From Microbulbifer elongatus (lineage in GTDB: Bacteria > Pseudomonadota > Gammaproteobacteria > Pseudomonadales > Cellvibrionaceae): a DNA stretch of 64,000 nt. Below the pieces are notes generated by a model. The model worked only from the letters and a program-made list of their open reading frames with translations, was not told where the DNA came from and made no database searches. Both the position numbers and the translations under genes were made by a program. Each line of letters starts with the position of its first letter. The stretch's first letter is position 1. The stretch lies in NCBI RefSeq assembly GCF_021165935.1, contig NZ_CP088953.1, positions 1,969,501 through 2,033,500 of the forward strand, given 5' to 3'. This document shows, one piece after another, positions 1-9,493 of this stretch.

Positions 1-141
1 CTTGCCGCTGGGGTAGGGGAACATGGACAGGCAGTAGAACTTGTCGCGGCTGGGGTCTTCCTTTACCTCGAAGCTTTTCTGCTCGGCCCAGTGCTCCTGG
101 GCGGCGGCTTCGACTGCGGAGGGGTTGTACTGCTCTTCCAT
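1..141 (-). CDS. leuS: Leucyl-tRNA synthetase, N-terminal fragment (cut by window edge)
   Basis: The minus strand of the first 141 bases encodes the first 47 residues of leucyl-tRNA synthetase, the cytoplasmic enzyme that charges tRNA-Leu. The fragment opens [18 protein letters not shown] and continues into [11 protein letters not shown], the conserved run just before the class I HIGH-type ATP-binding motif. The window stops before that motif, so catalytic residues cannot be checked. The gene is divergent from a YbeL-like zinc-ribbon gene, the same neighbour it has in E. coli, which supports the call. Confidence 0.93.
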   Translation of the reverse strand, partial: MEEQYNPSAVEAAAQEHWAEQKSFEVKEDPSRDKFYCLSMFPYPSGK

Positions 142-238
142 CGGTGGGGAACCTATACTCTGTGACTCGATCTATTGGGATGTTCTGGCCGGTGGTTTAA
201 GGTCCGGCGGGAAAACGGCGAATTATAGGAGGGATAGG

Positions 239-727
239 GTGAGTAAGAAACCTAAAGAGGCCGGTAAGGTCACGAATCCCGATCTGCCCGAGGAAGATGG
301 CAAACTCTCCACCGAGGCCAAGCGCGAGCTGGAGAAGCTGGTGGGCGAAGAACTGGACGTGGAACAGTTCACCGCGCGCAAGGCGGCCTTCCTCAATGCC
401 TGGATCAAGGATGATGTTCACCGTGCAGAAGACTACCTGCAGGACCTGGGCGGCGAGCTGCTGACTCAGGAAGAGCGCGTCGGAGAGTGGCTACTGGACG
501 CTGCCGACCCCACCAGGACCGTTTGGCCGGCAGTAATGGCCTGCATCAAGCGAGGGGATCCCTGGGCACTGGCGGGAGAGACCGTCGGTGAGGGCGAGGA
601 ATTGCAGTGTCTGGCCTGTGGCTACCGCGCCTTGCCGGACACCGGGGTGGAAGTGACACCCTGCCACCGCTGTGGTTATGGCTGCTTTCGGCAGATCGTC
701 GCCAGTTCCGGCGACCAGCAGCCATAA
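239..727 (+). CDS. YbeL-like zinc-ribbon protein (DUF1451 family)
   Basis: A 162-residue soluble protein of unknown role. The N-terminal two thirds is charged and helical. The C-terminal part has a zinc ribbon with two Cys pairs, CLACGY and CHRCGY, preceded by GETVGEGEEL, which matches the C-terminus of E. coli YbeL. I chose the GTG start at 239 because a strong Shine-Dalgarno, AGGAGGG at 227-233, lies five bases upstream. The frame stays open further upstream, but that part overlaps the leuS start and looks non-coding. The position divergent from leuS is conserved with E. coli. The function of the family is not established. Confidence 0.85.
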   Translation: MSKKPKEAGKVTNPDLPEEDGKLSTEAKRELEKLVGEELDVEQFTARKAAFLNAWIKDDVHRAEDYLQDLGGELLTQEERVGEWLLDAADPTRTVWPAVMACIKRGDPWALAGETVGEGEELQCLACGYRALPDTGVEVTPCHRCGYGCFRQIVASSGDQQP

Positions 728-810
728 AGGACAAAGCCCGGCGCGCGCCTCTGCGGCGAGGGGGCGCCCGGGGACCCACTTACCGAAACGGATCGCGGGC
801 ACACGCAATA

Positions 811-1593
811 ATGGAACTGCAAACTGCACTTACAACGCTGGTCATGCCACCATTTGCACCTCTGGCCGGGATGTTGCTGGCACTCATTCTCTGGTTCTTC
901 CCCTCTTCGTCCGCTCTCGCCAAGTTATCAGTGCCCCTGGCAATCCTGTGTTTTCTTACCTTGTGGATTTGCGCGACGCCGGCATTCTCCGGATGGCTGG
1001 GGGAACGCCTGGTGAAACAGATGCCTGCGGCCCCGGAGAAGGCGCCAGCGGCCGTGGTCATTCTCGGTGGCGGACGCTACCGGGACAGTGCAAGCGGGGT
1101 CGAGCGGTTATCGGCGGCGAGTCTCGAGCGGGTGGCCTGGGCAGTGGCGGAAGCGCCACCAAAGCTGCCGATTCTGGTAACCGGTGGCCGCGTATTCACC
1201 CATGAGAAACTGCCGGAGTCCGACCTGATGGCGGACGCGCTGGAGAAACTGTTCGGTCGCAGCGTAACCTGGCGTGAGAATTGCAGTCGCAACACGGCGG
1301 AGAATGCCTCCAATTCGGCGGCACTTCTGCATGATTCGGGAGTCGAAAATGTGCTGCTGGTTACCCACTGGTGGCACATGCCCCGGGCGGCGGAAACCTT
1401 CGCCCGCGCCGGCCTGCAGGTGCAACCACTGGCTGTGGGCGGCCCGGGAGAGCTGGTGCCCCGGGGCGAGAGTGGCTTGTTGCGTTGGTTGCCCAGTGCC
1501 GCGGCACTGATACGCAGTCAGGTGTACTGGCGTGAGTTGCTGGGCCTGCAGTGGTACCGGTGGCGGTCACTGCCAGCGCGCAGGCACTGTTGA
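811..1593 (+). CDS. YdcF-like membrane protein (DUF218, ElyC/SanA/YdcF family)
   Basis: A 260-residue inner-membrane protein. Two hydrophobic segments lie near residues 15-33 and 40-58. A DUF218 domain follows from about residue 69, starting AAVVILGGG and containing ILVTGGR and LLVTHWWHMPRA, the usual signature blocks of the family. Members such as ElyC and SanA are linked to envelope integrity and undecaprenyl-lipid metabolism, but no reaction is firmly assigned to this subgroup. No convincing ribosome binding site precedes ATG 811, so the start is uncertain. It follows the zinc-ribbon gene on the same strand after 83 bases and may share its transcript. Confidence 0.82.
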   Translation: MELQTALTTLVMPPFAPLAGMLLALILWFFPSSSALAKLSVPLAILCFLTLWICATPAFSGWLGERLVKQMPAAPEKAPAAVVILGGGRYRDSASGVERLSAASLERVAWAVAEAPPKLPILVTGGRVFTHEKLPESDLMADALEKLFGRSVTWRENCSRNTAENASNSAALLHDSGVENVLLVTHWWHMPRAAETFARAGLQVQPLAVGGPGELVPRGESGLLRWLPSAAALIRSQVYWRELLGLQWYRWRSLPARRHC

Positions 1594-1786
1594 CTGGCGC
1601 GTGGTGCGTCGGGCTGACCGGAACGGAATCGTGAGTTCTGGGTAGTGGGTGAGGTTGCCGGTAGTTTCAGATAAAACTAATATGGCTGCCGTCGCCGCCG
1701 GGCTGCGGGTTTCCCGAGAGGAAGCCGGTCGGAGGCGTTTCAGGCTACCCAGCGAATAACAACAAAAAAGTTTGAGGTACGGATTG

Positions 1787-2188
1787 ATGTCAGAGTTTCC
1801 TGCGTCATTTTCCCCAATTCAGTTGCACAACCGGCTGAACCGTCCTGTGTGGGTCGGTTTTAAAATTGCCCGGCGCGGCAGTCGTCAGCTGGTCATGTTG
1901 TCCGCAGGCGCCGACAGTGGTGCCAGGCTCAATAAGAATTTTGAAACGTTTGTCGGTCAGATTGTGCGCGAATTCAAGCTGGATCCGGAGCACACCGATT
2001 TTGTTGAACTGCGTCAGGAAAAGGCGGAAAGCGAGGGCGCGGCCGCTGGAGCCACGCACAGCTGGTTTCGCTGGCATGCGCAGTGGGTGGGGTCTGCGCC
2101 AATGGAGTGCAAGGCCGATCCAGTGACTTCCGAGTCTGCGCGCAGTTACCTCGACGAAGTACTGCTGCGAAGTGACGCAGCGGCGTAA
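1787..2188 (+). CDS. Hypothetical protein, 133 aa
   Basis: A small soluble protein I do not recognise. It has no signal peptide, membrane segment or evident metal motif. It begins MSEFPASFSPIQLHNRLN, and its middle (NKNFETFVGQIVREFKLD) looks like an amphipathic helix. A GAGG at 1774-1777 lies nine bases before ATG 1787; an in-frame TTG directly before that ATG is an alternative start. Codon use resembles its neighbours. The gene converges on the epimerase gene with a six-base gap and no visible terminator. It is probably real, but its function is unknown. Confidence 0.6.
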   Translation: MSEFPASFSPIQLHNRLNRPVWVGFKIARRGSRQLVMLSAGADSGARLNKNFETFVGQIVREFKLDPEHTDFVELRQEKAESEGAAAGATHSWFRWHAQWVGSAPMECKADPVTSESARSYLDEVLLRSDAAA

Positions 2189-2194
2189 CGCCCT

Positions 2195-3127
2195 TCAGTG
2201 TCCGCGCGATGAAGCGTGGGCATTGCCATTACTGCCCGCGGGCGCCAGCAGGTCTTCCAGGGCTTTTTCCAGCGTGGGGTATTGAAAACTGTAGCCGCTG
2301 TCGAGCGCGGTACGCGGTTCCATGCGCTGGCTTGCCAGCAGCAACTCCTCCGCCATTTCCCCAAGCAGGATTTTCAACATCCACGCGGGCGTGCGTACCA
2401 GACACGGCCGGTGCAACTGTTTTGCCAGCAGGCGCGAGAAACTGTTGTTAGTGACCGGTTCCGGTGCACAGGCATTGAAGGGTACGCACAGATGGCGCTC
2501 GATGGCGTGTAGCATCAGGCCGACGATGTCCGCTTCGTGAATCCAGCTCATCCACTGCTCGCCACAGCTCATCGGGCCGCCGAGTCCGGCCTTGAACGCA
2601 GGTAGCATCTGTTTCAGCGCGCCCCCCCGGGTGGAGAGGACAATGGCGGTGCGCATGGTGCCCACACAGATACCGGCCTGTTGCAGGGGCAGGGTAGCGG
2701 CCTCCCAGTCGCGGCAGAGCTGTGCGGCAAAGCCTCCGCCCGGGCCGCTGCTCTCTTTCAGGAGATCGCCGCCGCGGTCGCCGTAATAGCCGACCGCGGA
2801 GCCGGACAAAACATACCGGGGGTGTTGTGGTTGCGACAGAACCCAGCGCACCAGATCGGCGGTGGTGTCGAGGCGCGAACGGCGGATCTCCTGTTTGCGG
2901 GACTCGGTCCAGCGTTTTGAGATGGTTTCGCCGGCGAGGTTCACCACCACATCGACGGGGCCTTCGACTTCGCTGAGATCGCTCACGCCGCGGGCGGACT
3001 CGCCGCATATACGGTGAACTTTTTCTGGGCTGCGGCTCAGTACCGTCAGTTGGTGTCCCCGCTCCAGCCATTTCCCGCTGAATTGGCGACCGATCAATCC
3101 GGTGCCGCCGGTCATCAAGCAATGCAT
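2195..3127 (-). CDS. yfcH: YfcH-like NAD(P)-dependent epimerase (TIGR01777 family)
   Basis: A 310-residue extended short-chain dehydrogenase/epimerase. The N-terminus MHCLMTGGTGLIG holds the dinucleotide-binding GxxGxxG loop. VNLAGE, SGSAVGYYG and a C-terminal LLGEMAEELLLASQRMEP block (DUF1731-like) are diagnostic of the YfcH/TIGR01777 group. The substrate is unknown; the fold implies NAD(P)-dependent chemistry on a sugar or nucleotide-sugar. I take the start at 3127 because the Rossmann motif begins right after it; a 46-residue upstream extension in the same frame is Arg-rich and unlike the family. The length fits E. coli YfcH, about 297 residues. Confidence 0.87.
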   Translation of the reverse strand: MHCLMTGGTGLIGRQFSGKWLERGHQLTVLSRSPEKVHRICGESARGVSDLSEVEGPVDVVVNLAGETISKRWTESRKQEIRRSRLDTTADLVRWVLSQPQHPRYVLSGSAVGYYGDRGGDLLKESSGPGGGFAAQLCRDWEAATLPLQQAGICVGTMRTAIVLSTRGGALKQMLPAFKAGLGGPMSCGEQWMSWIHEADIVGLMLHAIERHLCVPFNACAPEPVTNNSFSRLLAKQLHRPCLVRTPAWMLKILLGEMAEELLLASQRMEPRTALDSGYSFQYPTLEKALEDLLAPAGSNGNAHASSRGH

Positions 3128-3384
3128 ATATCTGGCATCCGTGCCGCACTTTGTCTGCCGGCGCCGGTGGGTGATAGCGGCGCCTGGAAAAGATCTGTGC
3201 AGTAAAAAAAGTGCAAATTTATCTCGTTCCCGCTGCGGCCTGTGACACTTCCTGTGCCGTGGCATTCGGGGGCGCTGGCAGCCGCCAGGCCTGCGGGCGT
3301 GTTACCCGGTGAATATCTCACGATAATAGCAGTCGCAAGTCGCTTGCGGTGGATTCTCGGGGAATATCCGTTAGAGAGGTGAAA

Positions 3385-3416
3385 CCCGGCGGCAAATGAG
3401 GGCAATTGCCGCCGGG
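3385..3416 (-). terminator. Hairpin downstream of lnt
   Basis: An exact 11-bp inverted repeat (3385-3395 with 3406-3416, arms CCCGGCGGCAA and TTGCCGCCGGG) encloses a 10-base loop 25 bases past the lnt stop. On the minus strand it is followed by only three T residues, so it is a weak or Rho-assisted terminator candidate. The rest of 3128-3440, the gap between lnt and yfcH, shows nothing else I can assign. Confidence 0.5.
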
Positions 3417-3440
3417 GTGCGAGGGCGGGCCGGCGTGGAG

Positions 3441-5036
3441 TCAGTCGGACGCCCGCGGAAGCGCGCCGGTCCCTTCACTGGCGGAGCCCTCGGTGGCGGT
3501 GTCGGGGCGGCGTTGCAGCAGTACCGCCGCCAGTAGCATCAGTAATGACAGTGCCAGCAGACCCCATACGCCCATGAGCATAAATGGCGTGAGGCCGCTG
3601 CGCCCCTGTACTTCGCCAATCAGGGTGGTCTGTTCAAATTGCGGCAATTGCTCGGTGATACTGCCGTCGGGCGCGACGATGGCGGTAACGCCGGTGTTGG
3701 TGCCGCGCACCAGGTAGCGTCGGGTTTCCAGCGCGCGCATCTGCGCCATCTGCATGTGTTGCAGTGGGCCGATGGATCTTCCGAACCAGGCATCGTTACT
3801 CAGGGTGAGCAACACCTGGGCCTCGCCACTACTCTGGGAAACCAGCTGAGGGTAAACGATTTCGTAGCAGATCAGTGGTGCCCAGCGGAGCCCGCCGGCA
3901 TTCAGTGGCGCCTGGCCTTCTGGGCCCGGGCGGATAAACGACGTCGGCAGATTGAAAAATTCGATGGTGCCGCGAATCCAGTCTTCCAGCGGAACATACT
4001 CGCCAAAGGGTACAAGGTGGCGCTTGTGGTAGAGCTGCTGCTCACTGCCGAAAACCGCGGCCGAATTATGGATCACCCGGCGGTAGTCCTGCTCGGTGTC
4101 GTACAGAATCCCCGTAATCAGGTCCGTCTCCGCGTCCCTTGCGTTGTTTTGCAAGGCCTCCATCAGGTTGGGGGCATGATGGTAGAGCAGGGGCAGGGCG
4201 GCCTCCGGCCAGATGACAAGATCGACGCCCCGCTGGTGCAGCTGCTCGGTGGCCGACTGGTAGCGACGGATGGTTTCCCCGCGAAATTCGGGCAACCATT
4301 TTTTGTCCTGGGGGATATTGGCCTGCACCAAACCTACGGTGCGCACGGTCGCTTCGGTCTGCGTCCATTCGAGCGACTTCAGCAGAAGTCCGGCGGGCCA
4401 GATCAGAAGCGCAGCGATTGCCAGTAATAATGCGCTGCGGAAACTTTTCCGGGTAAATGCCCTGCGCAGGAACAGTGCGGCCACCGCACCGGTAAATGCC
4501 AGCAGCAGACCGATCCCGTAAACACTCAGAATCGGCGCCCAGCCGGCCAGCCAGGTATGGATATGCCCATAACCGGCAAACAGCCAGGGGAAGCCGGTAA
4601 ACATCCAGGTGCGGCACCACTCGCTGATAAACCATAGCGCGGCAAACGCGAGTGCGAAGGACACCGGATGCGCGCGGAACCGCGCCAGCAGAATAAACGG
4701 CAAGGCGAACAGCAGCGCCATGATGCCCACAAAGGCACCGGTGAGTATGGCCCCGAGTAGCGGGGACGAATTACCGAAATCGGTGATGGAGACATAGACC
4801 CAGGAACCGCCGGTGGCGAACAGGCCAAAGCCATAACACAGCGCCAGCCAGAAGGTCTGTTTCCCCTGCAGCGCGCGGGCACTCTGTCCCGGTGCCAGCA
4901 GCCAGGCGAACAGCCCGATCGAAAGCAGGCCGCACCACCAGAGGTTGTAGGGGGCAAAGGAAAGGGTCAGCAGGCCGCCCGCAATCAGGGCGGCTACCGA
5001 GGGCAGAACCCTCGAGAAGAGCAGAGAGTCACGCAT
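3441..5036 (-). CDS. lnt: Apolipoprotein N-acyltransferase
   Basis: Inner-membrane enzyme that transfers an acyl chain from phospholipid to the alpha-amino group of the N-terminal Cys of diacylglyceryl-lipoproteins, the last step of lipoprotein maturation. The 531-residue protein has about six N-terminal membrane helices (residues 10-215), a periplasmic nitrilase-fold domain (about 228-490) and a final helix near 485-510. The catalytic triad is visible as E278 (WPEAALP), K338 (YHKRHLVPFGEY) and C390 (LICYEIVYP). The start codon overlaps the corC stop by one base, so the two are probably translationally coupled. It is the last gene of the miaB-ybeZ-ybeY-corC-lnt block. Confidence 0.97.
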   Translation of the reverse strand: MRDSLLFSRVLPSVAALIAGGLLTLSFAPYNLWWCGLLSIGLFAWLLAPGQSARALQGKQTFWLALCYGFGLFATGGSWVYVSITDFGNSSPLLGAILTGAFVGIMALLFALPFILLARFRAHPVSFALAFAALWFISEWCRTWMFTGFPWLFAGYGHIHTWLAGWAPILSVYGIGLLLAFTGAVAALFLRRAFTRKSFRSALLLAIAALLIWPAGLLLKSLEWTQTEATVRTVGLVQANIPQDKKWLPEFRGETIRRYQSATEQLHQRGVDLVIWPEAALPLLYHHAPNLMEALQNNARDAETDLITGILYDTEQDYRRVIHNSAAVFGSEQQLYHKRHLVPFGEYVPLEDWIRGTIEFFNLPTSFIRPGPEGQAPLNAGGLRWAPLICYEIVYPQLVSQSSGEAQVLLTLSNDAWFGRSIGPLQHMQMAQMRALETRRYLVRGTNTGVTAIVAPDGSITEQLPQFEQTTLIGEVQGRSGLTPFMLMGVWGLLALSLLMLLAAVLLQRRPDTATEGSASEGTGALPRASD

Positions 5037-5932
5037 CAGCCATCTTCTTCAGCGGGCCTGTCGAACCGACTTACACGCAGCAGATGGATCTGCCGGTTGT
5101 CGGCGTAAAGGACGCGGAACTGGAATTCCCCGAGCTTGGTCATCTCATCGCGCCCTGGCAAGTGGCCGAAGGACTGCATGATCAGACCGCCGATGGTATC
5201 GAACTCGTCATCGCTGAACTCACACTCGAAGTATTCGTTGAAGTCCTCGATGGGGGTGAGCGCTTTCACCACAAAGTCGTTGTCGCTCACTTTGCGGATA
5301 AAACTGTCCGCTTCTTCCTCGTCGGTCTCGTCTTCAATTTCGCCGACGATTTCCTCAAGGATATCTTCAATGGTCACCACGCCCGAGACACCACCATACT
5401 CGTCGATTACGACAGCCATGTGATAGCGGTTTTCACGGAACTCCCGTAGCAGGATATTCAGGCGCTTGCTCTCGGGAATGATATTGGCGGGGCGGATATG
5501 GTCTTCCAGGCGGAAGTCGTCCACGCCTTTCAGCACCAGCGGCAGCAGGTCTTTGGCCAGCAGGATACCGCGAATATCGTCGATGCTCTCGCCCACGACC
5601 GGGAAGCGGGAGTGGCCGGATTCGATGATCTTGGGGAGGAAGTCTTTGGGGCAGTCCTCAATGCTGACCACCACCATCTGCGAGCGCGGAATCATGATTT
5701 CCCGCACCTGTTGGCTGGATACATCCAGCGCGCCCTCGATGATGGACAGGGCTTCCGCATCCACCACCTTGTTTTCGGCGGCGTCTTTGATGATGTCCAG
5801 CAGCTCATCGCGGGATTTGGGTTCTTGTGAGAAGGCACCCAGTATTTTCTCCAACCAGTTTTTCTCCCCCGATCGGGGGCGGTTGGAAGAGGAGCTACTT
5901 GGGGGTTCGTCGGTGGTCATGGAAGTGGCCAT
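5036..5932 (-). CDS. corC: CorC/YbeX CBS-domain protein
   Basis: A 298-residue cytoplasmic protein linked to magnesium/cobalt efflux and, in E. coli, to ribosome function. After a Ser-rich N-terminus it has the typical VREIMIPRSQMV entry into two CBS domains (about residues 78-138 and 143-203, the second ending YGGVSGVVTIEDILEEIVGE). A C-terminal CorC_HlyC domain follows (about 215-290). CBS pairs bind adenine nucleotides. There is no membrane DUF21 domain, so this is the stand-alone short form. The reading frame ends in the lnt start codon and begins eight bases after the ybeY stop, consistent with one operon. Later in-frame ATGs near the start leave the exact N-terminus open. Confidence 0.95.
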   Translation of the reverse strand: MATSMTTDEPPSSSSSNRPRSGEKNWLEKILGAFSQEPKSRDELLDIIKDAAENKVVDAEALSIIEGALDVSSQQVREIMIPRSQMVVVSIEDCPKDFLPKIIESGHSRFPVVGESIDDIRGILLAKDLLPLVLKGVDDFRLEDHIRPANIIPESKRLNILLREFRENRYHMAVVIDEYGGVSGVVTIEDILEEIVGEIEDETDEEEADSFIRKVSDNDFVVKALTPIEDFNEYFECEFSDDEFDTIGGLIMQSFGHLPGRDEMTKLGEFQFRVLYADNRQIHLLRVSRFDRPAEEDG

Positions 5933-5940
5933 ACTCCGCG

Positions 5941-6501
5941 TTACTCGTCGGTTCCGTTGGTCGTTTTCTCGGCCCGCGCATCGTGCGCCGGCGCGTCAGC
6001 TGATTCTTCTGCGGGCAAATAAGGGTCTTTGATTCCCAAGCTGCCCAGTATCCGGGTCTCCAGATTTTCCATGATCTCGGCCTCATCGTCCTCGATATGG
6101 TCGTAACCCAGAAGATGCAGTGTGCCATGGACCACCATGTGTGCCCAGTGTGCGGACAGGGCTTTGTGCTGCTGTTCCGCTTCCCGCGCCACGACAGGCG
6201 CGCAGATGACCAGGTCGCCGAGCAGGGGCAACCCCAGCTCCGGCGGGATATCCGCTGGGAAGGAAAGCACATTGGTGGGTTTGTCTTTGCCGCGATACTG
6301 GTGGTTCAGGGCCTGACTCTCGTCTTCGTCGACGATGCGCAGGGCAATCTCGGCGTGCGCCCGGTGCTCGCCCACAGCGACTGATGCCCACAGGGCAAGA
6401 TCGGTATCCGCGGGGAGCTGGGAGCAGGAGGTGGCCCGCTGCACATCCAGAAGGACGTCAGCGGGCGAGCGCGACTGGCTCTCGGACAGGTTGGCGTTCA
6501 T
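5941..6501 (-). CDS. ybeY: Endoribonuclease YbeY (rRNA maturation factor)
   Basis: A 186-residue metal-dependent RNase acting in 16S rRNA 3'-end maturation and 70S ribosome quality control. The zinc site [11 protein letters not shown] supplies H125, H129 and H135. The conserved Arg before the active site is R55 in [10 protein letters not shown], and KPTNVLSFP is also typical. Start 6501 gives the usual length; the open frame upstream lies inside the ybeZ gene. A C-terminal tail after about residue 155 is acidic, Ala-rich and probably disordered. It lies ten bases after ybeZ and eight before corC. Confidence 0.95.
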   Translation of the reverse strand: MNANLSESQSRSPADVLLDVQRATSCSQLPADTDLALWASVAVGEHRAHAEIALRIVDEDESQALNHQYRGKDKPTNVLSFPADIPPELGLPLLGDLVICAPVVAREAEQQHKALSAHWAHMVVHGTLHLLGYDHIEDDEAEIMENLETRILGSLGIKDPYLPAEESADAPAHDARAEKTTNGTDE

Positions 6502-6511
6502 GGGCGCGGCC

Positions 6512-7594
6512 TCAGGCCGCATCTTCTCCACTGCCGCTGGCGGCTTGCAGGGCCGCAGCCTTGCGCGCAGCGCGCTCCGCTTCCTGCTGGGCTTCCACTT
6601 CCGCTTCGTGCTCGCCGTAAGCCTCCACAATCCGCTGTACCAGCGGGTGGCGAACTACGTCTTTGGCGCCAAAGTGAGTAAAGCTGATCCCGTTGACGTT
6701 GCTCAGCACCTCGATCGCGTGTTTCAGGCCGGAGGCCTGGCCGCGGGGGAGGTCGATCTGGCTGGGGTCACCGGTAATCACCGCGGTAGAGCCGAAGCCG
6801 ATCCGGGTCAGGAACATCTTCATCTGCTCGCGGGTGGTGTTCTGGCTCTCGTCGAGAATCACAAACGCGTTGTTCAGGGTACGGCCGCGCATATAGGCCA
6901 GCGGGGCCACCTCGATCACGTTGCGTTCGATCAGCTTGCCCACGGTCTCGAAGCCGAGCATTTCATACAGGGCGTCGTACAGGGGACGCAGGTAGGGGTC
7001 GACCTTCTGGCTCAGGTCACCGGGCAGGAAGCCAAGCTTCTCACCGGCTTCCACCGCCGGGCGTACCAGCAGAATACGCTCCACAGAATCCTTGAGCAGG
7101 GCTTCTACGGCGCAGGCCACGGCCAGATAGGTTTTACCAGTACCGGCGGGGCCTATGCCGAAGTTGATATCGTTGGTCTGCACCGCGCGTACGTATTTGC
7201 GCTGGTTGATCCCTCGCGGGCGCACGGAACATTTCTTGGTGCGGATCAGTACTACCTGATCGCCTTCCCCTTCTTCGATTTGCTGCTTTCCGCTGACCAG
7301 CTCTTCCACTCCGGACTCCTGCAGGGCAAGGTGAATCTGCTCCGGAGTCACTTCGTCGTTGGCTCCGGATTCCTGATACAGGTTGTTCAATATCTCGCCG
7401 GCGGCGCGGGCGGACTTGGCATCGCCGTAGAAGGCAAACTGATTGCCGCGATTGCGGATTTCGATATCCAGTCGCTGTTCTATCTGGCGCAGGTGTTGAT
7501 CAAATTGGCCACAGAGGTTGGCCAGGCGGCGGGCGTCGTTTGGCTCAAGAGTGATACTGTGAGCGAGGGCTTGTGTTTCCAAATTGGGTTCCAT
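6512..7594 (-). CDS. ybeZ: PhoH-like ATPase YbeZ
   Basis: A 360-residue PhoH-family P-loop ATPase that works with YbeY in rRNA processing. An N-terminal KH-like region (about residues 40-75) precedes the NTPase core, with Walker A GPAGTGKT at 148-155 and Walker B VILDESQN near 248. [18 protein letters not shown] and [10 protein letters not shown] are hallmark blocks of the family. The last 35 residues are Glu/Ala-rich and probably coiled. It lies directly upstream of ybeY. Unlike the usual compact arrangement, 495 bases with two large cruciform repeats separate it from miaB upstream, so it may need its own promoter there. Confidence 0.95.
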   Translation of the reverse strand: MEPNLETQALAHSITLEPNDARRLANLCGQFDQHLRQIEQRLDIEIRNRGNQFAFYGDAKSARAAGEILNNLYQESGANDEVTPEQIHLALQESGVEELVSGKQQIEEGEGDQVVLIRTKKCSVRPRGINQRKYVRAVQTNDINFGIGPAGTGKTYLAVACAVEALLKDSVERILLVRPAVEAGEKLGFLPGDLSQKVDPYLRPLYDALYEMLGFETVGKLIERNVIEVAPLAYMRGRTLNNAFVILDESQNTTREQMKMFLTRIGFGSTAVITGDPSQIDLPRGQASGLKHAIEVLSNVNGISFTHFGAKDVVRHPLVQRIVEAYGEHEAEVEAQQEAERAARKAAALQAASGSGEDAA

Positions 7595-7757
7595 GCACCT
7601 TTGTCTGATGGTTCAGTCTGTAGGTTATACCCATTTCACCGGTATGGGAAAGGCTGGTTTGTGACGAATGGGTTCTAACCGGTCTAGCGGCTTATAACAG
7701 GGGAGTATGACGGTTTTAGGTCGCTTCTGGAATTCGGTGCTTCGTAGGTGGTGGTGT

Positions 7758-7880
7758 GGCGGCCCCGCTACCGATAGCCCTTTGTGAGACACACCGTGAA
7801 CCCTTCCCTGGGGGCTCTTCCGCGAGGTCCCTCTCGCGGAAGGTCTCACAAAGGGCTATCGGTATCGGCGCCTTAGCCCC
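7758..7880 (+). repeat. Cruciform element A (long stem, conserved two-hairpin loop)
   Basis: A perfect 22-bp stem (7769-7790 with 7843-7864) is extended by a C-T mismatch (7768/7865) and three more pairs. It encloses a 52-base loop. The loop carries a small hairpin around TTCCC (7803-7812) and a second, 9-bp hairpin (TTCCGCGAG with CTCGCGGAA) whose loop contains TCCC. The flanks TGGCGGCCC on the left and CGCCTTAGCCC on the right recur at other copies. The loop matches element D at 50 of 52 positions, although the inner stem sequence is different. It lies between miaB and ybeZ and holds no plausible gene. Confidence 0.9.
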
Positions 7881-7931
7881 GAGTTCCCGGTATTTTCGCC
7901 CCTGAACAGGTCGAAAATCACAGTTGTCAAA

Positions 7932-8054
7932 AGCTAAGGCGCTGATGTCGGGATTCGTTTCCGGGACCGTACGCGGCCATGGATGGCCGTGTCCGAGCGC
8001 ACATGGATGTGCTTGTAGCGTGTCCCGGAAACGAATCCCGACAGCAGGGCCGCC
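7932..8054 (-). repeat. Cruciform element B (same family, inverted relative to A)
   Basis: The stem 7946-7967 pairs perfectly with 8022-8043 over 22 bp. The same one-base mismatch (7945/8044) and three outer pairs (7942-7944 with 8045-8047) follow. Read on the minus strand, the 54-base loop starts ACGC and has two hairpins, GCACA-TCCA-TGTGC and CGGCCA-TCCA-TGGCCG. The minus-strand flanks GGCGGCCCTG and CAGCGCCTTAGC match those of elements A and D. A 10-bp inverted repeat (7868-7877 with 7933-7942) joins it to element A. The rest of 7595-8089 shows no gene. Confidence 0.9.
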
Positions 8055-8089
8055 TCGGGGCCTACTATTCGGTTGCCCCGAAGGTTAAA

Positions 8090-9493
8090 TCAGCTCAGCG
8101 GCCCATCCAGCTCAGAAGCCACCAAAGTCCCACGCAGGGAGTTCGGCAGTGCTTCTTCAATCAGCACATCGGCAAACTTACCGATCAGCTCCAGCTGGTC
8201 ACAGCGGAAATTGACCACTCGGTTATTTTCGGTGCGACCCTGCAGCTGGCCCGGGTCTTTCTTGGAGACGCCGCTGACCAGGACCCGTTCCACGTTCCCC
8301 ACCATCCGGCGCGCGATTTCCGCGGCCTGCTGGTTGATGCGGTGTTGCAGCAGTTGCAGGCGGTGTTTTTTCACCTCTTCCGGGGTGTCGTCCGGCAGGT
8401 CCGCCGCCGGGGTGCCGGGGCGGGCGGAGTAGATGAAGCTGAAGGAAATATCGAAACCCACATCCTGGATCAGCTTCATGGTGGCCTCGAAGTCGCGCTC
8501 GGTTTCACCGGGAAAACCGATAATGAAGTCGGAAGACAGGCAGATATCCGGGCGGATCGCCTTCAGGCGGCGGATCTTGGACTTGTATTCAAGTGCAGTG
8601 TGGCCGCGCTTCATCGCCATCAGGATGCGGTCGGAGCCGCTCTGTACCGGCAGGTGCAGGTGGTTTACCAGCTCCGGCACTTCCGCGTACACATCGATCA
8701 GCGCATCGGAAAACTCCACGGGGTGCGAGGTGGTGTAGCGGATGCGGTCGATACCTTCAATGGCCGCAACATAGGTGATCAGCTCGGCGAAATCCACCAT
8801 CTGGCCGTCTTCGCCGGGCGCGCGGTAGGCGTTTACGTTCTGGCCCAGCAGGTTGACCTCACGGACTCCCTGGTCCGCCAGGTGTGCCACCTCTTCCAGA
8901 ACGTCCGCCACCGGGCGGCTGACTTCTTCACCGCGGGTGTAGGGCACTACGCAGAAGGTGCAGTATTTGGAGCAGCCTTCCATGATGGAGACAAACGCGC
9001 TCACGCCGTCCGCTTCCGGCTGCGGCAGGCGATCGAATTTTTCGATCTCCGGGAAGGAGACGTCCACCACGATCGCGCCGCTCTGCTGCTTTTTGGTTTC
9101 CATCATTTCCGGCAGGCGGTGCAGGGTCTGCGGGCCGAACACCAGATCCACATAGGGGGCGCGTTTGGCGATGGCCTCACCCTCCTGGCTCGCCACACAG
9201 CCGCCAACCCCGATGACCAGATCTGGGTTCTTTTCCTTCAAGTGCTTCCAGCGGCCCAGTTGGTGGAACAATTTTTCCTGCGCTTTCTCGCGGATAGAAC
9301 AGGTGTTCACCAGCAGCACGTCCGCGTCTTCCGGATCGTCGGTCGGGACCATCTGATGGGATTCGCCCAGCAGATCCCGCATGCGCGCAGAGTCGTACTC
9401 GTTCATCTGGCAGCCGTGGGTCTTGATAAAGAGCTTCTTCACCGGCTTTTCGGTCGGTTCGGAGGGCTTCTCGGTGGACAACTCAATAGACAT
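8090..9493 (-). CDS. miaB: tRNA-2-methylthio-N6-dimethylallyladenosine synthase MiaB
   Basis: Radical-SAM methylthiotransferase that converts i6A37 to ms2i6A37 in tRNAs reading UNN codons. The 467-residue protein has the N-terminal UPF0004 domain with cluster ligands C28, C65 and C99. The radical-SAM CxxxCxxC is C174, C178 and C181 in [12 protein letters not shown]-terminal TRAM domain covers about 400-455. The N-terminus has an extra Glu/Pro-rich stretch before the conserved [12 protein letters not shown]. It is the first gene of the block leading to lnt and is divergent from the DUF1820 gene; the 192-base gap between them must hold both promoters. Confidence 0.97.
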   Translation of the reverse strand: MSIELSTEKPSEPTEKPVKKLFIKTHGCQMNEYDSARMRDLLGESHQMVPTDDPEDADVLLVNTCSIREKAQEKLFHQLGRWKHLKEKNPDLVIGVGGCVASQEGEAIAKRAPYVDLVFGPQTLHRLPEMMETKKQQSGAIVVDVSFPEIEKFDRLPQPEADGVSAFVSIMEGCSKYCTFCVVPYTRGEEVSRPVADVLEEVAHLADQGVREVNLLGQNVNAYRAPGEDGQMVDFAELITYVAAIEGIDRIRYTTSHPVEFSDALIDVYAEVPELVNHLHLPVQSGSDRILMAMKRGHTALEYKSKIRRLKAIRPDICLSSDFIIGFPGETERDFEATMKLIQDVGFDISFSFIYSARPGTPAADLPDDTPEEVKKHRLQLLQHRINQQAAEIARRMVGNVERVLVSGVSKKDPGQLQGRTENNRVVNFRCDQLELIGKFADVLIEEALPNSLRGTLVASELDGPLS

